A stretch of 64,000 nucleotides of DNA from Eulemur rufifrons (taxonomy: Eukaryota > Chordata > Mammalia > Primates > Lemuridae), in assembly GCF_041146395.1 (NCBI RefSeq), contig NC_090989.1:125487501-125551500 (forward strand). Reading direction: 5' to 3'. Below, piece after piece: positions 27,872-43,390 of the stretch. How positions within the stretch are numbered: the first letter of the stretch is position 1; every line of letters begins with the position of its first letter. Below the pieces are notes generated by a model that had not been told where the DNA came from, made no database searches, and saw only the letters and a program-made list of their open reading frames with translations. The position numbers were made by a program, and so were the translations under genes.

Positions 27872-27965
27872 CCTGGATCTGATGATAACTGTAGAACCTT
27901 GTATAAGTTAAATCCTCTCCAGGCCTCAGTTTTCTCATCTAAGATTTGAACTAGATGACTAAAAA
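27872..27965 (+). mobile_element. MIR SINE fragment
   Basis: AACCTTGTATAAGTTAAATCC then CTCAGTTTTCTCATCT. Confidence 0.6.
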
Positions 27966-28122
27966 TTTATTTCCAGTGTATTACCTGTTTTTAATGACTT
28001 CACATTTTATATGGCTATAATGTCAACTATAAGCATCTCTTAAACACACATCTTTAACAACAAAAATTCCAAAGTTAAATGGTAAAAATTACCTTCTAAA
28101 GCAACAGAAAACGTATAAGGCA

Positions 28123-28174
28123 TGCAGTGTCAAGAAAGAAAAGGCACTCAAAGTTTTCTTGCAGTGTCAAGAAA
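28123..28174 (+). repeat. Short direct repeat, 15 bp, 37-bp period
   Basis: TGCAGTGTCAAGAAA occurs at 28123-28137 and again at 28160-28174. Origin unknown. Confidence 0.8.
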
Positions 28175-28423
28175 ACTGTATCTGTGATTCTGAGACAGCT
28201 CCCCCGACCCCCTCAAAAAGCCTGTTATAAATCTAGAAACTCTGAGTTCAATTTTCATTGCAATGTAGACCATCTTTCATTACTTTGTAAATAAAAATCC
28301 CACAGCTTTCCAGAGAATAACATGAAAAAATTTCAAGGTATATTTTCCATAGTAAATCTTTGGATAAACAAATTTCAAAGTTTAAACCGTGTAATTTCTC
28401 CATGAATTAAAGCTAAGACAAGC

Positions 28424-28449
28424 AAAAAATAAATAAATAAATAAATAAA
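28424..28449 (+). repeat. (AAAT)n simple repeat at the left edge of an L1
   Basis: Five to six AAAT units immediately before the L1 sequence begins. Confidence 0.85.
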
Positions 28450-30385
28450 AGGCATCTAAATTAGAAAAGAAGAAAAATTATTTGTTTGCAGACAACATGA
28501 TCTTCTATGTAGAAAAGTCTAAAGAGTCCATGAAAAAAGTATTAGAATAAACGGATTCAGCAAAGTTACAGGATACAAAAATCAACACACAAATATCAGC
28601 TGCGTTTCTATACACTAACACTGACCAATCCAAAAAGGAAATTAAGAAAACAATTCTATTTACAATAGTATCAAAAAGAATAAACTATTTGGGGATGAAC
28701 TGAACCAAGGAGGCAAAAAATTTGTACACTGAAAACTATAAAATGCTGCCAAAAGAAATTAAAGACACAAATAAATGGAAAGATATCCTGCATTCACCCA
28801 ATGGAAGCCCTAACACTGTTAAGATGTCAATACTGCCCCAAACAATTTACAGATTCAATACAATCCCTATCAAAATCCCCAGTGATGCTTTTTACAGAAA
28901 TAGAAAAATCTAATCTAAAATTCACATGAAATCTCAAGGGATTTGAATACCCACAACAATCTTGAAAAAGAAAAAAAAAAACTTGGAGATTTCATAATTC
29001 CTGATTTCAAAGCTTACTACAAAACTACAGCAATCAAAACAGACTGGAACTGGCATAAAGATAGACATATAGACCAATGGAATAGAATAGAGAGCCCAAA
29101 AAATGATCAAATGATTTTTGGCAAGGGTCCCAAGACCATTCAGTGGGGCAAATGACAGTCTTTTCAACAAATGGTGTTGGGGAAACTAGATATCCACATA
29201 CAGAAGAATGAAGTTGGATCCTTACCTTAACACCATATAGAAAAATTAACTCAAAATGGATCAAAGACCTCAAAGTAAGAGATAAAACTCTTTTAAGAAG
29301 ACATAGAGGAAAAGCTTCATGACACTGGATTTGGCAATGATTTCTTGGATATGATACCAAAAACCTGGGTAACAAAAGAAAAAAAAAAAATCGATACACT
29401 AGACTTTGTCAAAGTTTAAAACTTTTGTGCATAAGGATACTATCAACAAAGTGAAAACGCAACCCAGAGAATGAAAGAAAATACAAGCAAATAATATCTG
29501 ATAAGGGATTAACATTTAGAACATGGAAAGAACTCCTACAATTCAACAACAAAACAATTTTAAAATGAGAAAAGATTTGAACAGACATTTCTCCAAAGAT
29601 ATACAAATGGTCAATAAGCAAATGAAAAGATGTTTAACATCACTAATATATTAAAAAAATGCAAACCAAAACCATGAAATACCACTTCACATACATTAGA
29701 ATGTCTATTATTAAAAAAACAAAAACACCTAGAAAATAACAAATGCTAGCAAGGAGGTGGGAAAACTGAAACACACCCTGCTAGTGCAAATGTAAAATGA
29801 TACAACCATTAATGCATACATTACATTACAGTGGTTCCTCAAAAAAATTAAACATAAAATCACCATATGATCCAGCAATTACACTCTGGATATATACCGA
29901 AAAGAATTCAAAGCAAAGACTTTAAATAGATATCTATATACTCGTGTTCATAACAGCATTATTCACAATAGCCAAAAGGACACTTGGGAAGCAACCCAAG
30001 TATCCATCAATGGATAAATGGATAAACAAAACATGGTATAAACATACAATGGAATATTACAGCCTTAAAAAGGAAGTTTTGACACATGCTACCACATGGA
30101 TGGGTCTTAAAAACATTTTGCTAAGTGAAATAAGCCAGTCACAAAAGGACAAATATTATATGATTCCACTTATGAGGTAGAATGGTGGTTGCTAGGGAGT
30201 GGGGGAGGGAGGAGTTACTGTTTTAAGGCTATGGAGTTTAATTTGGGGAAGATAAAGTTCTGGAGGTGGATAGTGGTAATGTAATTGTACAACACTGTGA
30301 ATGTATTTAATGCCACTGAACTATTTACTTAAAACAGTTAAAATAAATTTTATGTTAAATTTCACTACAATAAAAAACATAACAA
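28447..30385 (+). mobile_element. LINE-1 3' part (ORF2 end and 3'UTR), 1.9 kb
   Basis: Continuous L1 from the RT/thumb region ('gcagacaacatgatcttc', GATTCAGCAAAGTTACAGGA) through 'catagaccaatggaatagaatag'-type sequence and the ORF2 C-terminus to the 3'UTR end 'ttatgttaaatttcactac'. Open frames at 28722-28913, 28943-29155 and 29944-30180 are pieces of ORF2 separated by frameshifts and stops. 5'-truncated, not functional. Confidence 0.9.
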
Positions 30386-32112
30386 AAATATTTTTCCTAG
30401 TACATAAATGGATAATTTAGGGTTTAGAATAGATATTTTTGTTTGATTACTTTTAGGATGAAAATTTTTAACACCTCAGGTAAAGCAGTGTTCCAATGGA
30501 TTCTATTACACACATAAAAAATTTTAAGAAGCCCTATGCCCCTAAATATCTGTCACTGTTTACATAGAATATGAATGAAGGTATATATCATTTGATCTCA
30601 AACAGGGAAAGTAGAGAGCAAAAGCTAGTAAAATTAACATGGAATTTAAAAAGATAAATATATCTACTTAAATGTTTCAAAAAGTACATTGGTGATTAGG
30701 AAAAAATCTTGTTTCCGAGGCACGTTTTTAAGTAGAACTTCTTTGCATTTAACTAGTGAAAAACATTCAAGTATACAAGTATCAATGGTAAGTAGTATTT
30801 GTTCTAGCATTTGAAAAAAACACAGCTAAAAATTATGGTGTTTTTCTAATATTCTAGGTTCTTAACTTTCCCCATAAAGTGACTATGGGTTGTAAGGCTC
30901 CCATGGATTAAAGTACTGCATATAAAAAAGTATATTTACAACATCAGCTTAACAACAATATAAATATCTAGAGTGGGTAAAATCATTGCTTTTACAATTC
31001 AAACCTGATCCCTGGCAAATTTTCTTCCCTGATTTCCTCTGGATCCTCCACTGCTCTGCACCATCTTGCACTTGGTCAATGACTTTACAGATGTTTCTCA
31101 AAGCCTTACCTAAACACAAACCAAATTTACCTTTTACAAAGGTATAACCAAGACCAAGACTCTAAATCAAGGCAACTCTGATGAATTTTATATGTGTAAG
31201 AAAACATATGTGGAAAGTCTCTTTTCCTCTAAGTCACTTTCAGTAAGTCTTTCCTAAATGTTGCCCGAAATCACTTCCATAGTACCTACCAATTCATTCA
31301 AACCCAAAGAGCTTATTTTCAGGGTTTATGGAAACAGAAAATAATCCATTTCTCTAAGGTTAAAATAAAGCTGTAGTGTGTGAATTATTAAAATGTTCCT
31401 ATCATATCCCCTTTTTATAGGTATACAATCTCTTACATTTAGGTGTTTGTTACAATTCATCATTTCTCTAAGACTTTCAAAAGATAATGCTTTTTCCACA
31501 ATCGTTTGCCCATTTCGAACTCTAGAAAATAATTTACCATTTCCTGCAATTCTTTGTCATTCTTTCAGATATAATTCTCCACTTACTGATGTACAAGTAA
31601 TGCTTTTTTAGCCATAGGAAGTCAAAAATCTAACCATCATATTAAATTCTGCCATATATTTTATACATTAAAGGTATATTCAGGTCCAAAATATAAAGCC
31701 AGAACTTCTAATCAAAACTCAAGGAATTTGAATCTTCTGGTCTGTGGTAGCCTAACCCAATAAGAAAGACAAACTTTGGCTCAATGATATCTGAGAGACC
31801 AATCTTAGGAGGCTATCTGCTCTAAAAACTTTTTGTCTAAGGGCTCTTTCACACTTTTAATGTTATTGAAGAGCCCAGAGAGTTTTGCTTATGAGGGTTA
31901 TTTCTGTTGGTGACTACTGTATTCAAAATTAAAACTGAGAAATTAAGTATTTATTTTTAATTCACTTAATATATCTAGAATATATCAATATAAATAACTA
32001 CAAAATAATTATTTTTAAAAATCAAGTGAGAAGAATGGCACTATTTTATATTTTTACAAATTTCTTTCACATCTGGCTTAATAGAAAATAGCTTAATAGA
32101 AAATAGAAAATA
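30386..32112. other. Intronic sequence, nothing recognised
   Basis: AT-rich. A less AT-rich patch at 31000-31120 was checked as a possible minus-strand exon, but no paired splice sites with an open frame were convincing. Confidence 0.45.
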
Positions 32113-33409
<1,297 letters not shown>

Positions 33410-33965
33410 AATGGATTAACTGGCCCAAGAAAGGTTTGGCCCTTGTTCAGCCCCTAGGAAATACCCACCAGCCCTTGGAATATCCTTGTTGACAGAGTCT
33501 TTGTTTACCTGGAAGTCTCGGTCCACACCAGATAGTCAAACAAAATGATTTATAGTGGGGTCTCCAGGCCCCACAGTATCAGCTTGACCTCTGGATGGGA
33601 TGGAAACTAAGATCAGCCACTGGAGTAGTCAGCCATAACTATGTGACTGACCCCTCAATAAGAACCATGGACACCAAAGTTCAGGCTGATGTCCCTGGTT
33701 GCCAATACTCCATGTGTTTTACCATATATTGTTGGGGGAAGTAAGTACTGTCTGCACTTCTCTCAAGATAGCAAAACTGGAAGTTTGTGCCTGGAACTCT
33801 GCTGGACCCTGCCCTAAGCACTTTTACCCAATGCTGATTTTAATCTGTATCATTCTGATGTAATAAACCATACCAGGAATTTAACTGCTTTGCTGAATTC
33901 TGTGAATCCTCCTAGCAAATTATTGAATCTGAGAGTGCACAATCTCCCAAACCACACAAGGTTAG
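33410..33965 (+). mobile_element. Endogenous-retrovirus-type solitary LTR
   Basis: An LTR-like layout: a polyadenylation signal AATAAA (33863) followed by 'ctgctttgctgaattctgtg' and 'gcaaattattgaatctgag', a U5 pattern shared with the LTR at 46784. No internal viral genes. Family not fixed; limits approximate. Confidence 0.5.
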
Positions 33966-34147
33966 TCACAATCAGACTCTTGAGTAAATAAAAGCCAATT
34001 CCCCACTTACAGGTTTTTCTACACAAGACATTCAGTTTTTCCCAGGGCCCAAAATGGGGGCGGGGTAGGGTGTATGCGCAGGATCCATGGATCCAGAGTG
34101 CGCTGCCCCGTAACCACTAGCCCTTCTCCAAGCAGGCTGTTTTAGAG

Positions 34148-34378
34148 CAGGGTTTCTCAATCTCTGCAATATTGATATTTTATACCAGATGATTCTTTGT
34201 TATGGAGGGATGTCCTGTTTGCTGTAGAATGTTTAAAAAGCATCCCTGGCCTCTATCCAATAGATGCTAGTAGTACCCTACCTCCTCTGCAGTTGTTAAC
34301 AATCAAAAACGTCTCCAGACATTGCCAAATATTTGCTGAGGAGCAAAATCCCCCTCCCCCCAACATTGAGAATCGCTG
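34148..34378 (+). mobile_element. MER20 hAT-Charlie element, near full-length
   Basis: Starts CAGGGTTTCTCAATC and ends 'ttgagaatcgctg', with core AAGCATCCCTGGCCTCTATC and TCTCCAGACATTGCCAAAT. Same family and orientation as 15016-15238. Confidence 0.9.
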
Positions 34379-34691
34379 CTTTTAAGGAAAATCATCCAGG
34401 AAGTCTAATCTTGACTTTTTTTTCTTTTACAAAAAAAGGAATAAACTTATTTTTGGCTCTATCTTACCACCTTTCCTAAAGTTATTTGATGATGGAAAGC
34501 AATTGTACATTCTGAGTCCTACTTTCAAAAAATACTTGGATAACAGTGGTGAATTCTTCTTTCTAAGGAACTCAATCAGATACCCAGTTTCAAGGAGGGG
34601 AGAGGAAGCCTCTAACAATGATACTTCAGTAAGGATACATATGTATCCTTCCGTATCTTATGCACATTACTGCACACCACAGAGAGAAGAT

Positions 34692-34795
34692 GGTGTTTCT
34701 AAACCTTGGGAATGCACATAAAAATAACCTGAGGTACTTTCTAAAAAAATATAGGTGCTAGGGTCCCATCTGAGACACACCTAATCAGAATTCAT
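34692..34795 (+). mobile_element. MER5A-type hAT MITE fragment
   Basis: 'gtgtttctaaaccttgggaa', 'aataacctgaggtactttct', 'ggtcccatctgagacac' follow MER5A order. Confidence 0.5.
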
Positions 34796-34799
34796 TATT

Positions 34800-34962
34800 C
34801 ATCCAGTAACTGAGTATCCACTATATGCAAAGCATTGTTATGGGTGATGGGAATACAGCAGCAAATATCAGATCCTTGCAGTAAACGTCAGGGTCCTTGC
34901 CCTCTAAGAACTCACATTCCAGTAGAGGGAGGCAGACCATAAACATATTAATAGGTAAATTA
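34800..34962 (+). mobile_element. L2-like ancient LINE fragment
   Basis: Same pattern as at 10022: 'ctatatgcaaagcattgtta', 'gggaatacagcagcaaat', 'ctctaagaactcacattcc'. Confidence 0.45.
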
Positions 34963-36094
34963 CCTCAGAGTTTCAATTCTAACTTCCATCAGTTCAAAGA
35001 AAACACTATGCTAAACTCAAGAAACACAAGCATTTAATGATTTTATGAGTAAGAATAAAAACAGTTCCTGTACTCCCAAAAGCAATTGTAGGCAGTAAGT
35101 GAAGGTAGTCCAGAAACAAGGTATTCTCCTACAGAAGTCACTCAAAGAAAAAGAAAATCCATTGACAAGCTAACCATCATAAGGATTGTTCACAGCAAGA
35201 GTGGAGAAGGGGATTTTTCTTCCCTTTCATTTTACATTTCTAGGAAAAGCCGTAATAGTAGTGAAACCCAGAAATAAATGTTCTGCTCATCAATTTCTCA
35301 TAAAAAGCAAAAATAAAGCCTAAAAATATATATCATTTCTATGGATTAAAAAATAATTATAAAGCTGTGGGTACCAAATAATTAAAAAAAAAATCAAACA
35401 CTTCCCTGTTAATGTCAAAAATGTTAAAAAGCACTAGTGATATATACAAGCCTTCCTTTAAGAATCAAAAACAAAAAAAAAGAAAGGTCAGATGCCAGGA
35501 TGTTTATCTAATCTTTCAATACATACCTTATTCCATATACACAAAGAGCAAGCAATCTGTTCATCCTGTAACAATGGTTCTCAAACTGTTGTTTCACAAA
35601 CCTCAGAGAGCTCCCATGCTTCCCACTCTACAAACTATAATACATGGCACTCCATCACAAATCTGTAAATATTTTATGCCTGCAAGGAAGTAGCTACTTG
35701 GATATAAACAGCTTTTAATTGCCCAAAAGAATAGAGAAGGAAGAATTACAGAGAAAAAAGCACATCATCTTCCTCTTAGAGCTTGTGGTTTGTTGCTACC
35801 ATCTCTAAACAAGCATTCAGAATCCAGTCTTTGAAAAGTCCTTTCCTCGAGGCTTAAATCTGATGACAGAATTCTGTATAAAATCTTCTAATGGTTGCTC
35901 CACAGCTATAAGAATAAGGTTCAAGTTCCATAGCTTAGAACACAAGATACTCTAGGAATTGGCCTAGAGTATGCTTCCCTTCCAGCTTCATTTCATGTCA
36001 TCCCTTTCTTAATCCTCACTCAACTAATACCATGTACAAGATCATAAGGCATATGATCCCCAGTTGAGAAGATGGAGGGAGCTGGCTAACTCTA
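34963..36094. other. Intronic sequence, nothing recognised
   Basis: The 93-codon frame at 35412-35693 has no recognisable features. 'ggttctcaaactgttgtttc' near 35576 may be the end of an old hAT MITE. Confidence 0.45.
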
Positions 36095-36155
36095 ACATGT
36101 ATTCTTCAGGGGATACAGATTAAAATCAAATACTAAACGAAGTTTTTCAGGACAA

Positions 36156-36650
36156 AAGGATGACACCAGATAGTAAATGAAATCCACATGAAGAAGTAAA
36201 GAGCACTGGTAAAGGTAACTATCCGTAAAGGAAAAATGACAGCATAAAAGACCATACAAATATAATTTCAACTTTTTTCTTCTCTTCATTTAAAAGGCAG
36301 CTGTATAAAACAATTATAAAATTGTATTGTCAGCTGGTCACATATAAAGATATAATATGACAATAATAGCACAAAAAAGGGAGAAGGGAATGGAACTACA
36401 CTAGAGGAAGGAAATGACACCAGACGGTAACTCGAATCCACAAGAAGAAATAAAGAGTATTTGAAGTGGTAAATATATAGATTAATATAAAAGACTATAA
36501 ATATTTTTTCTCCTTTCTTTAAAAGATACTTTGTACAAAGCAATAATTAAAACACTGTATTGTTGGGTTTATTTATTACATAAATGAACATAATATATAT
36601 GACAGTAATAGCACAAAGGAGAGAAAAATGGGGCTATACTGGAACATTAT
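36156..36650 (+). repeat. Diverged tandem duplication inside L1, unit about 250 bp
   Basis: GACACCAGATAGTAAATGAA (36161) and GACACCAGACGGTAACTCGA (36416) begin two copies. Both continue with AATCCACA-GAAGAA, 'ataaaagac', a T-rich centre and 'gacaataatagcacaaa'/'gacagtaatagcacaaa'. Divergence between copies is substantial, so the duplication is old. Confidence 0.7.
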
Positions 36651-37748
36651 TAGTATTGATTTGAAGTAGACTGTGATAAATTCAGATGCATACTGTAATT
36701 CCTAGAGCAAACACGAAGAAAAAAATTCTTAAATCAAAGAAATTAAAAACAGAAAACACAAAAAGTGGTAAAATAGGAACAAAAAAGACATGAGATGTAT
36801 AGAAAACAAACAGCAAATGAGAGACACAAATCCAACCATTTCAAAAGTAACATTAAATATAAAAGGATTAAACAGTCCATTAAAAAGACAGATTGTTAGA
36901 CTGGATTTTAAAAAGCAATATCCAATTATATGCTGTCTATAAGAAACACTTTCAATTCAAAGACACAAATAGGTTGAAATAATGGAAAAAGATACATTAC
37001 ATAAAGAATAACCATAAGAGAACCAGAGTAGCTACACATTATATCTGACAAAATAGACTTTAAATCAAAAAATGTTACTAGATACAAAATATTTTAAAAT
37101 ATTAAAACTGATTCAATAGGAAGATATGACAGATATGAACATATGCGCTTGACAAAACAGCCCCAAAATAGTGAAAGCAAAAAATGACAGGAATGAAGGG
37201 GAAATAGACAATTTAACAGTAATGGTTAGAGACTTCAATAACCCATTCTCAATAATGAATAAACAAGCACGCAGGAAATTAGCAAGGATACTGAACATCT
37301 GAACAACACACTTAACCAACTTGACCTAACTGACATCTACAGAAGACTCTAACCAATAGCAGAATACACATTCTTCTCAAGCACACATGAAACATTCTCC
37401 AGGACAGACCATATGGTAGGCCATAAAACAAGTCCTAAATTTAAAATAACTAAAATGATACAAACAATGTTTTTCAATCATAATGTAAGTTAGAAATCAA
37501 CATCAAAAAGAAATTTGGGAAATCCAAAAATCTTTGAAAATTAAACAAGACATTTCTAAATAACTCATGAGTCAAAGAGGAAATCATAAAGGAATTTAGA
37601 ATATATTTTGAGCCGAATGAAAATGAAAACAAAACATATAAAAACTTACAGGATATAGTTAACACAGTGTTTAGAGGGGAAATTTATAACTGTGCACACC
37701 AATATTTGAAAAGAAAATTCTCAAGCGAGCTTTCACCTTAAGAAATCA

Positions 37749-38091
<343 letters not shown>

Positions 38092-39350
38092 AAGAAATCA
38101 GACAAAGAACCACCCAAAGCAAGCAGAAGGAAAGAAATGAGAAATGAGAGGAGGAATCAATACAACAGAAAAAAGAAAAAGTAGAGAAAATCAAAACCAA
38201 AAATTAGTTCTTTGAAAAGACCAAGAAATGACAAACCTTTAGCTAAACAGAAAAAAAAAAAAAAAAAACAAAAAAAACCCCCCACAAGAATGAAGACACA
38301 AATTACCAAAATCAGGAATGAAAGAGAGGATATCACTACTGACCTTGGAGAAATTAAAAGGATTTTAAGAGAATGCCATGGACAGCTTTATGTCAATAAA
38401 TGTAAACAACTTAGAAAAATACAAACAAATTCCTAGAAAGACATCAATTACTCAAATTGACTCAGGAGGAAATAGAAAATCTGAATAGACTTATACCAAA
38501 TAAAGAAACTGAATTAGTAATTAAAATTTTCCCACAAAGAAAAGCCCCGGCCCACAGTTTCACTGGTGAATGTTACCAAACACTAAAGAAACAATATTAA
38601 TCCTTGAGAAACATCTCTATTATTTGGATAGAAATCACTTCCTAATTCATTCTATGAGGTCAATATTACCCTTATACCAAAGCCAAACAGGGACAGCACA
38701 AGAACAGAGATATAAAAATCCTCAACAAAATATCAGCAAAGTAAATCCAACAATATACAATAGGAATCATACAGTTTGGCTATTCTTAAAATATTAAACA
38801 TTTACCATATGACTCGGCAATTCCACTCTTAGGACTCTTCACAAGAGAATTTAAAACACATGTCTACACGAAGACTTGTATGTGAATATTCACAGAATTA
38901 TTCATAATTCTTAAAAATGTTTCAGAAACAATGCAAATTTTCATCACCTGCTGAATGGACAAACAATATAGCGCATATCCATACAATGGAATACTATTCA
39001 GCAATGAAAAACGAACATGTTACAACATGAATAAACCTGAACATTTATGGTAAATGAAAAAAGGTCAGACAGAAAAAGATCACATATGATTCTATTTCTA
39101 CGAAATGTCCAGAGAAGGTAGACAGACCACTAATCAATGGTGGCCTGGGGCTGGGGTTGGGGGTTGGAACCAGGAGTGACTGCAAAATAGGCACAAGGCA
39201 TCTTTGCGGGGTAATGGAAATGTTCTAGAACTGGATTGTAATTATGGGTGCAAAACTCTTTAAAGTTACTAAAAATAACTGAATTGTACCCTTAAGACAG
39301 GTGAATTTTACAGTATGTAAACTATACCTAAATAAATTTAAACAAACAAA

Positions 39351-42086
39351 AAAGCGATTGGTCTAACCAATCATAAGCTCCCTTAATCCAACTTGAAAGG
39401 TTGATCAGCTATCCAGGATCTTAGTTGTAGACAACACAACAGAAAATGAGTGAAGTCTAGCTGGAGAGAACTAAATTGGATAAAAGGAAACATTTTCTGA
39501 CAGGCTGGTTAGGCACATAGGAATGTGGAACCAATGCAAACTATATAAGCTCAGCACATTTTAGAATCAATGTGGTTCAGAGAGGTTACCTGAAAAGTGG
39601 GTCAGATTTCTGTCTCCAGGGTTAATAATAAAAAATATATATGAACAAAAAAATCTTCGCTTTTTGGAACACTGCATATATCTGACATATGACAATGGAA
39701 AGCAAAATGTTTTCACTAATGTAATCAAATAAATTCATCTCGAATGACTTTGATTTACTGTTTTGCACTGACAGAAACAAGATTTTAAAAATTATATTGT
39801 AATATATGACACTCAAACAGAAACAAGCTTTGTTAAGGTTAAATTCTGTAATGTGTGTTGCTTACCTGGTTTTGCCCAATCTGAGTATTAGAGTCTTACC
39901 TAATAGGTAGTATCCATTCAGACACCAATATATTAATATAACAATATATAGGGGCAGGAGGAGAAGTGCAAAAAAAATGAATAAAATGATAATGAGATAA
40001 ATAATACATCTAAATTTCAGATAAGGATAGGATTAGGAGTACAGTTTGAGCCAAAAATAAGAAGAAAAAAGAAAAAAAGAGACAGAAAACAAAGTGTAGA
40101 AATAATCTGTAGCAAGGAAGGAGATCAATAAGAAAGTTTACATGAGTAGGTTAGACTTCTCTTTTCTTAGTAAATTAGGGAGTGGGGACTAAAAGAATGG
40201 GCAAGTTGCAAGGCACAGAGAAGACTGAGATGAAGGGGAGGAAACTGAAGGTATGTATAAGTCAGGAGTTAAGGCTCAAGAGGTTGGGCCAAAAGGACTA
40301 TAAAAAAAAGGGAGGATGAGGTAGAAAAGCAGAAATGAAAGCTAAAAGATGGGTAGAAGTAGGGTGATATTTAAAGGGAAGGGGAATGGGTGTTGAAGAG
40401 AACAAACTGAAGAATAAAGCTATAGAATGGCTGATATGAAGGGTTGCTAAAGAGTGAGCTTGGAGACCCCCAAATAGGCCAGAGGGAAGTGAGAATGAAG
40501 CAGGCATGGGATAACCATACCTACCACCTATCCTCTTGAGTCTGAACTGGGAACAAGGAAGTGTCAATCAATATGTGGTAAAGTTCAGACTCACTGTAGG
40601 TGACGAAGTGGGAGAATCAACAATAAAAGTAGCTGTGGTCAGAAAAAAGAAATCTCAAGTTCAAAACTATGGCTCCTAGGAGCTAAGGGAACAAGATGAG
40701 CAGGTAAGTTCATTTGACCTTAAAATAGAATCTGGAAGGCTGAGATGGTGCAATATTATTAGTAAGAGAAGAAAATATAGACAGATTGATTAGTGACATT
40801 TAAAAAGCAATACTTCAATAACTAAAAACATAAGAAGTTCTGAAACCAGTAATACACGAAGATATGCAAAATAATATCTGTACTGATCATCTATAATAGT
40901 TAGGGAGCCAGTACATTTAAATTTAAGTGAAGGGGATATACAGAAATTTGGTTTTATGATAAAAGATAAGCTGAATGAGAATTTGCTTTTTATTCACGGA
41001 CTCTTTAAAATAATTTATGATAAATTTCTTAATAGCAAAGTTGCCCATTAAGTTAGTAGATTGTTACTTACCATATACACAATCTTCTAGAACATTTGTA
41101 CAGTACATTTATACCATATTTCATTTCTCCCCTTGAGTAGCTTCTCAATTGGGAAATACTCCAACCAGGTTTCCTCACTGTCCCTTCTACAGCATCAAAG
41201 GAGGTCTGAAAGGTTACAGATCGTTGGCCTTATCTATTGAAGTCTCTTGATTTCACACATCTCTATTTGAATCACTCAGGCTCTCACAGACATGCTAGCT
41301 TCTAACTACCTGCCCATACCTTGGATTAGGCTACTTATCGGATCTACTTGACTAATATCACACTTGCTATTCTGATCTATTTATTCAACTGGTTCCAACT
41401 TTGCAGCTCACCCTGATGCTGAAGGTTGCTTATATATCCCTTAAAAGCCAGCTGTTATTAACCCTCAAGTCCAGCTAACTCTAAGAACATACCTATTTCT
41501 CCAAGATGTGGCTGTCATCTGCCTTGCTATTTATAGTTCTCACAGAAACACTCCTCACTCTGGGCATGATCCAGTCTGACACTCTGGAACTACACGCTGC
41601 CTAACATATAATCTTTCAAAAAACAAGGAAACTCCTCAGCATTCAGAGAGCTATCCAATATAGAAGGTTCTTGTTTACCCATTCACACACACACACACAC
41701 ACACACACGCGCACACACACAAAAAATGAAGTCTTGTTTGAATTATCTGATTTTACCCTAATTTATACTGATAAGAGTACAATACTAAAGACAGTAAGTC
41801 CTTTCTGACTTTCACCACTTCTAATCCAAAATTTCCCTGAAAAGAGGGAAAGAGGAAATGCAATCAACAAGATATTTCATTTTTAAAAAACTTTAGTTAA
41901 CCGCAGGAAAAATTTAACAATATAATCTGCATCAAGACTAAGATTTGCAGTTCTAAATAAAGTACATATTTGATTCTCTCTTAATGGTAGAGATTTAAAA
42001 AAAGCACACACTCAAACAAAATACTCCATGTAACACAAATCTACTAAAAACATACTTGCAGTTTTGGCTTCTCTAAAAGGATATTC
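39351..42086. other. Intronic sequence, purine-rich in part
   Basis: 39950-40560 is strongly purine-rich on the plus strand; the antisense open frame at 40298-40567 reflects that. 41250-41600 has weak L2-like phrases. No gene supported. Confidence 0.5.
41686..41722 (+). repeat. (CA)n microsatellite with CGCG interruption
   Basis: About 17 CA units interrupted once by CGCG. Confidence 0.95.
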
Positions 42087-42394
42087 AGCCAGATGTCATG
42101 GCTCATACCTGTAGTCCCAGCACTTTGGGAGGCTGAGGCAGGAGGATCATTTGAGCCCAGGGGTTTGATATCAGCCTGGGCAACATAGCAAGACCTTGTC
42201 TCTACAAAAAATTAAAAAATTAGCCAGGCATGGTGGCATGCACCTGTAGTTGTAGCTACTCAGGAGGCTGAGGCAGGAGGATCGCTTAACCTCAGGAGTT
42301 CGAAGTTGCAGTGACCTATGCTAGTGCCACTGCATTCCAGCCTGGGTGACAGAGTAAGACTCTGTTTCTAAAAAATGAAAATAAAAATAAAAAG
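42087..42394 (+). mobile_element. Alu, AluJ-like, full-length
   Basis: GCCAGATGTCATGGCTCATA start, old linker, right arm ending CATTCCAGCCTGGGTGACAG and an A-rich tail. Flanks AAAAGGATATT/AAAAGGATGTT look like a target duplication. Confidence 0.92.
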
Positions 42395-43254
42395 GATGTT
42401 TTACGCAGGCTACATATGCCTCCCATCCACCATCGATGAGAGAGAACAATATTACATAAGAAGAATGTGGATAAATAAAATCCCATTAAAATAAACTTCA
42501 AGAAGGGAATCCCCAAATTCATCCTTGGGTTCAAGTAGCCACTTCTCCCTTGATGCTCCTAAAGCACAGGTAAAAGAATTCCATCTTATCCCGTTCTAGG
42601 AGGCAGAGACCTGTTTTACATATATAGATGTAACCCTAGTATCAAAGACCAGCAGGTAGTAAATATGCAAATATTTGTTATGTAATAAAATAGCCAGGAT
42701 GTTAATTACAACCATTCCCATTCAAATTATTAGAAAGAAAACAAAATATACAAGGTCTGGAAGTCAACAGCTGAAGACTTACCATAAAAATGAGTTTAAA
42801 AATATAAATAGTATAAACCAGGAGCAGTGGTTCCCAAATTCTGATCATTGTATAATGGAACTGCACTGATTAACAGTGGATTTTTGTAATAGGTAAATCC
42901 CAAAACAACAGTTTATTTTTATTTCAAGCTTACATGAAGTCCAAGAAATCCATATTAATGATCAACTGGGATAGCGAGGCGGCCAGAGACAACCCAGGGT
43001 GACAGAAGTTCAGCTCTATTTGGTCTACCATTTCCAGAGTTGTTCTGGCAAACACCACCTAACCAGCAGGTGGGGAAGATTGAGGATCTTTCAAGGGAGG
43101 TTTGTATTTGCCAAAGCTGAAGTAATACTCAACACTCCTGCTTACTATCCTATGGCCAGATTTCAATGATATGGCTATCCCCAAATGAGGGGCTAGTAAA
43201 TGTGAGTTGGGTCCTGGGAGAAAAGGAAATAAGCTTTGTGAAGAGCAAGCTTGT
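42395..43254. other. Intronic sequence, nothing recognised
   Basis: No gene signal. 'gagcagtggttcccaaattc' at 42829 could be the end of an old hAT MITE. Confidence 0.45.
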
Positions 43255-43390
43255 CTTTACCACAAGAGGTTTTAAAACACAGATTCAGGGGCATTACCCC
43301 AGGTGATCCTCTTTCAGCAGGTCTAATGGGACCCCAAGAATCTCTATTTAAGCTTGCCAAGTGATTCTGACATACACCCAAGTAAGGAAA
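43255..43390 (+). mobile_element. MER5A-type hAT MITE fragment
   Basis: 'ttttaaaacacagattcagg', 'cagcaggtctaatgggacc', 'aagaatctctatttaagc', 'ccaagtgattctgac' match MER5A order. Confidence 0.55.

Noticed and set aside
28722..30180. Series of frames as a possible gene
   Set aside because: They are remnants of LINE-1 ORF2 separated by stops and frameshifts.
30990..31125. Possible minus-strand exon in a less AT-rich patch
   Set aside because: No convincing acceptor-donor pair around a continuous open frame and no recognisable protein; it does not match the expected ANKRD28 continuation.
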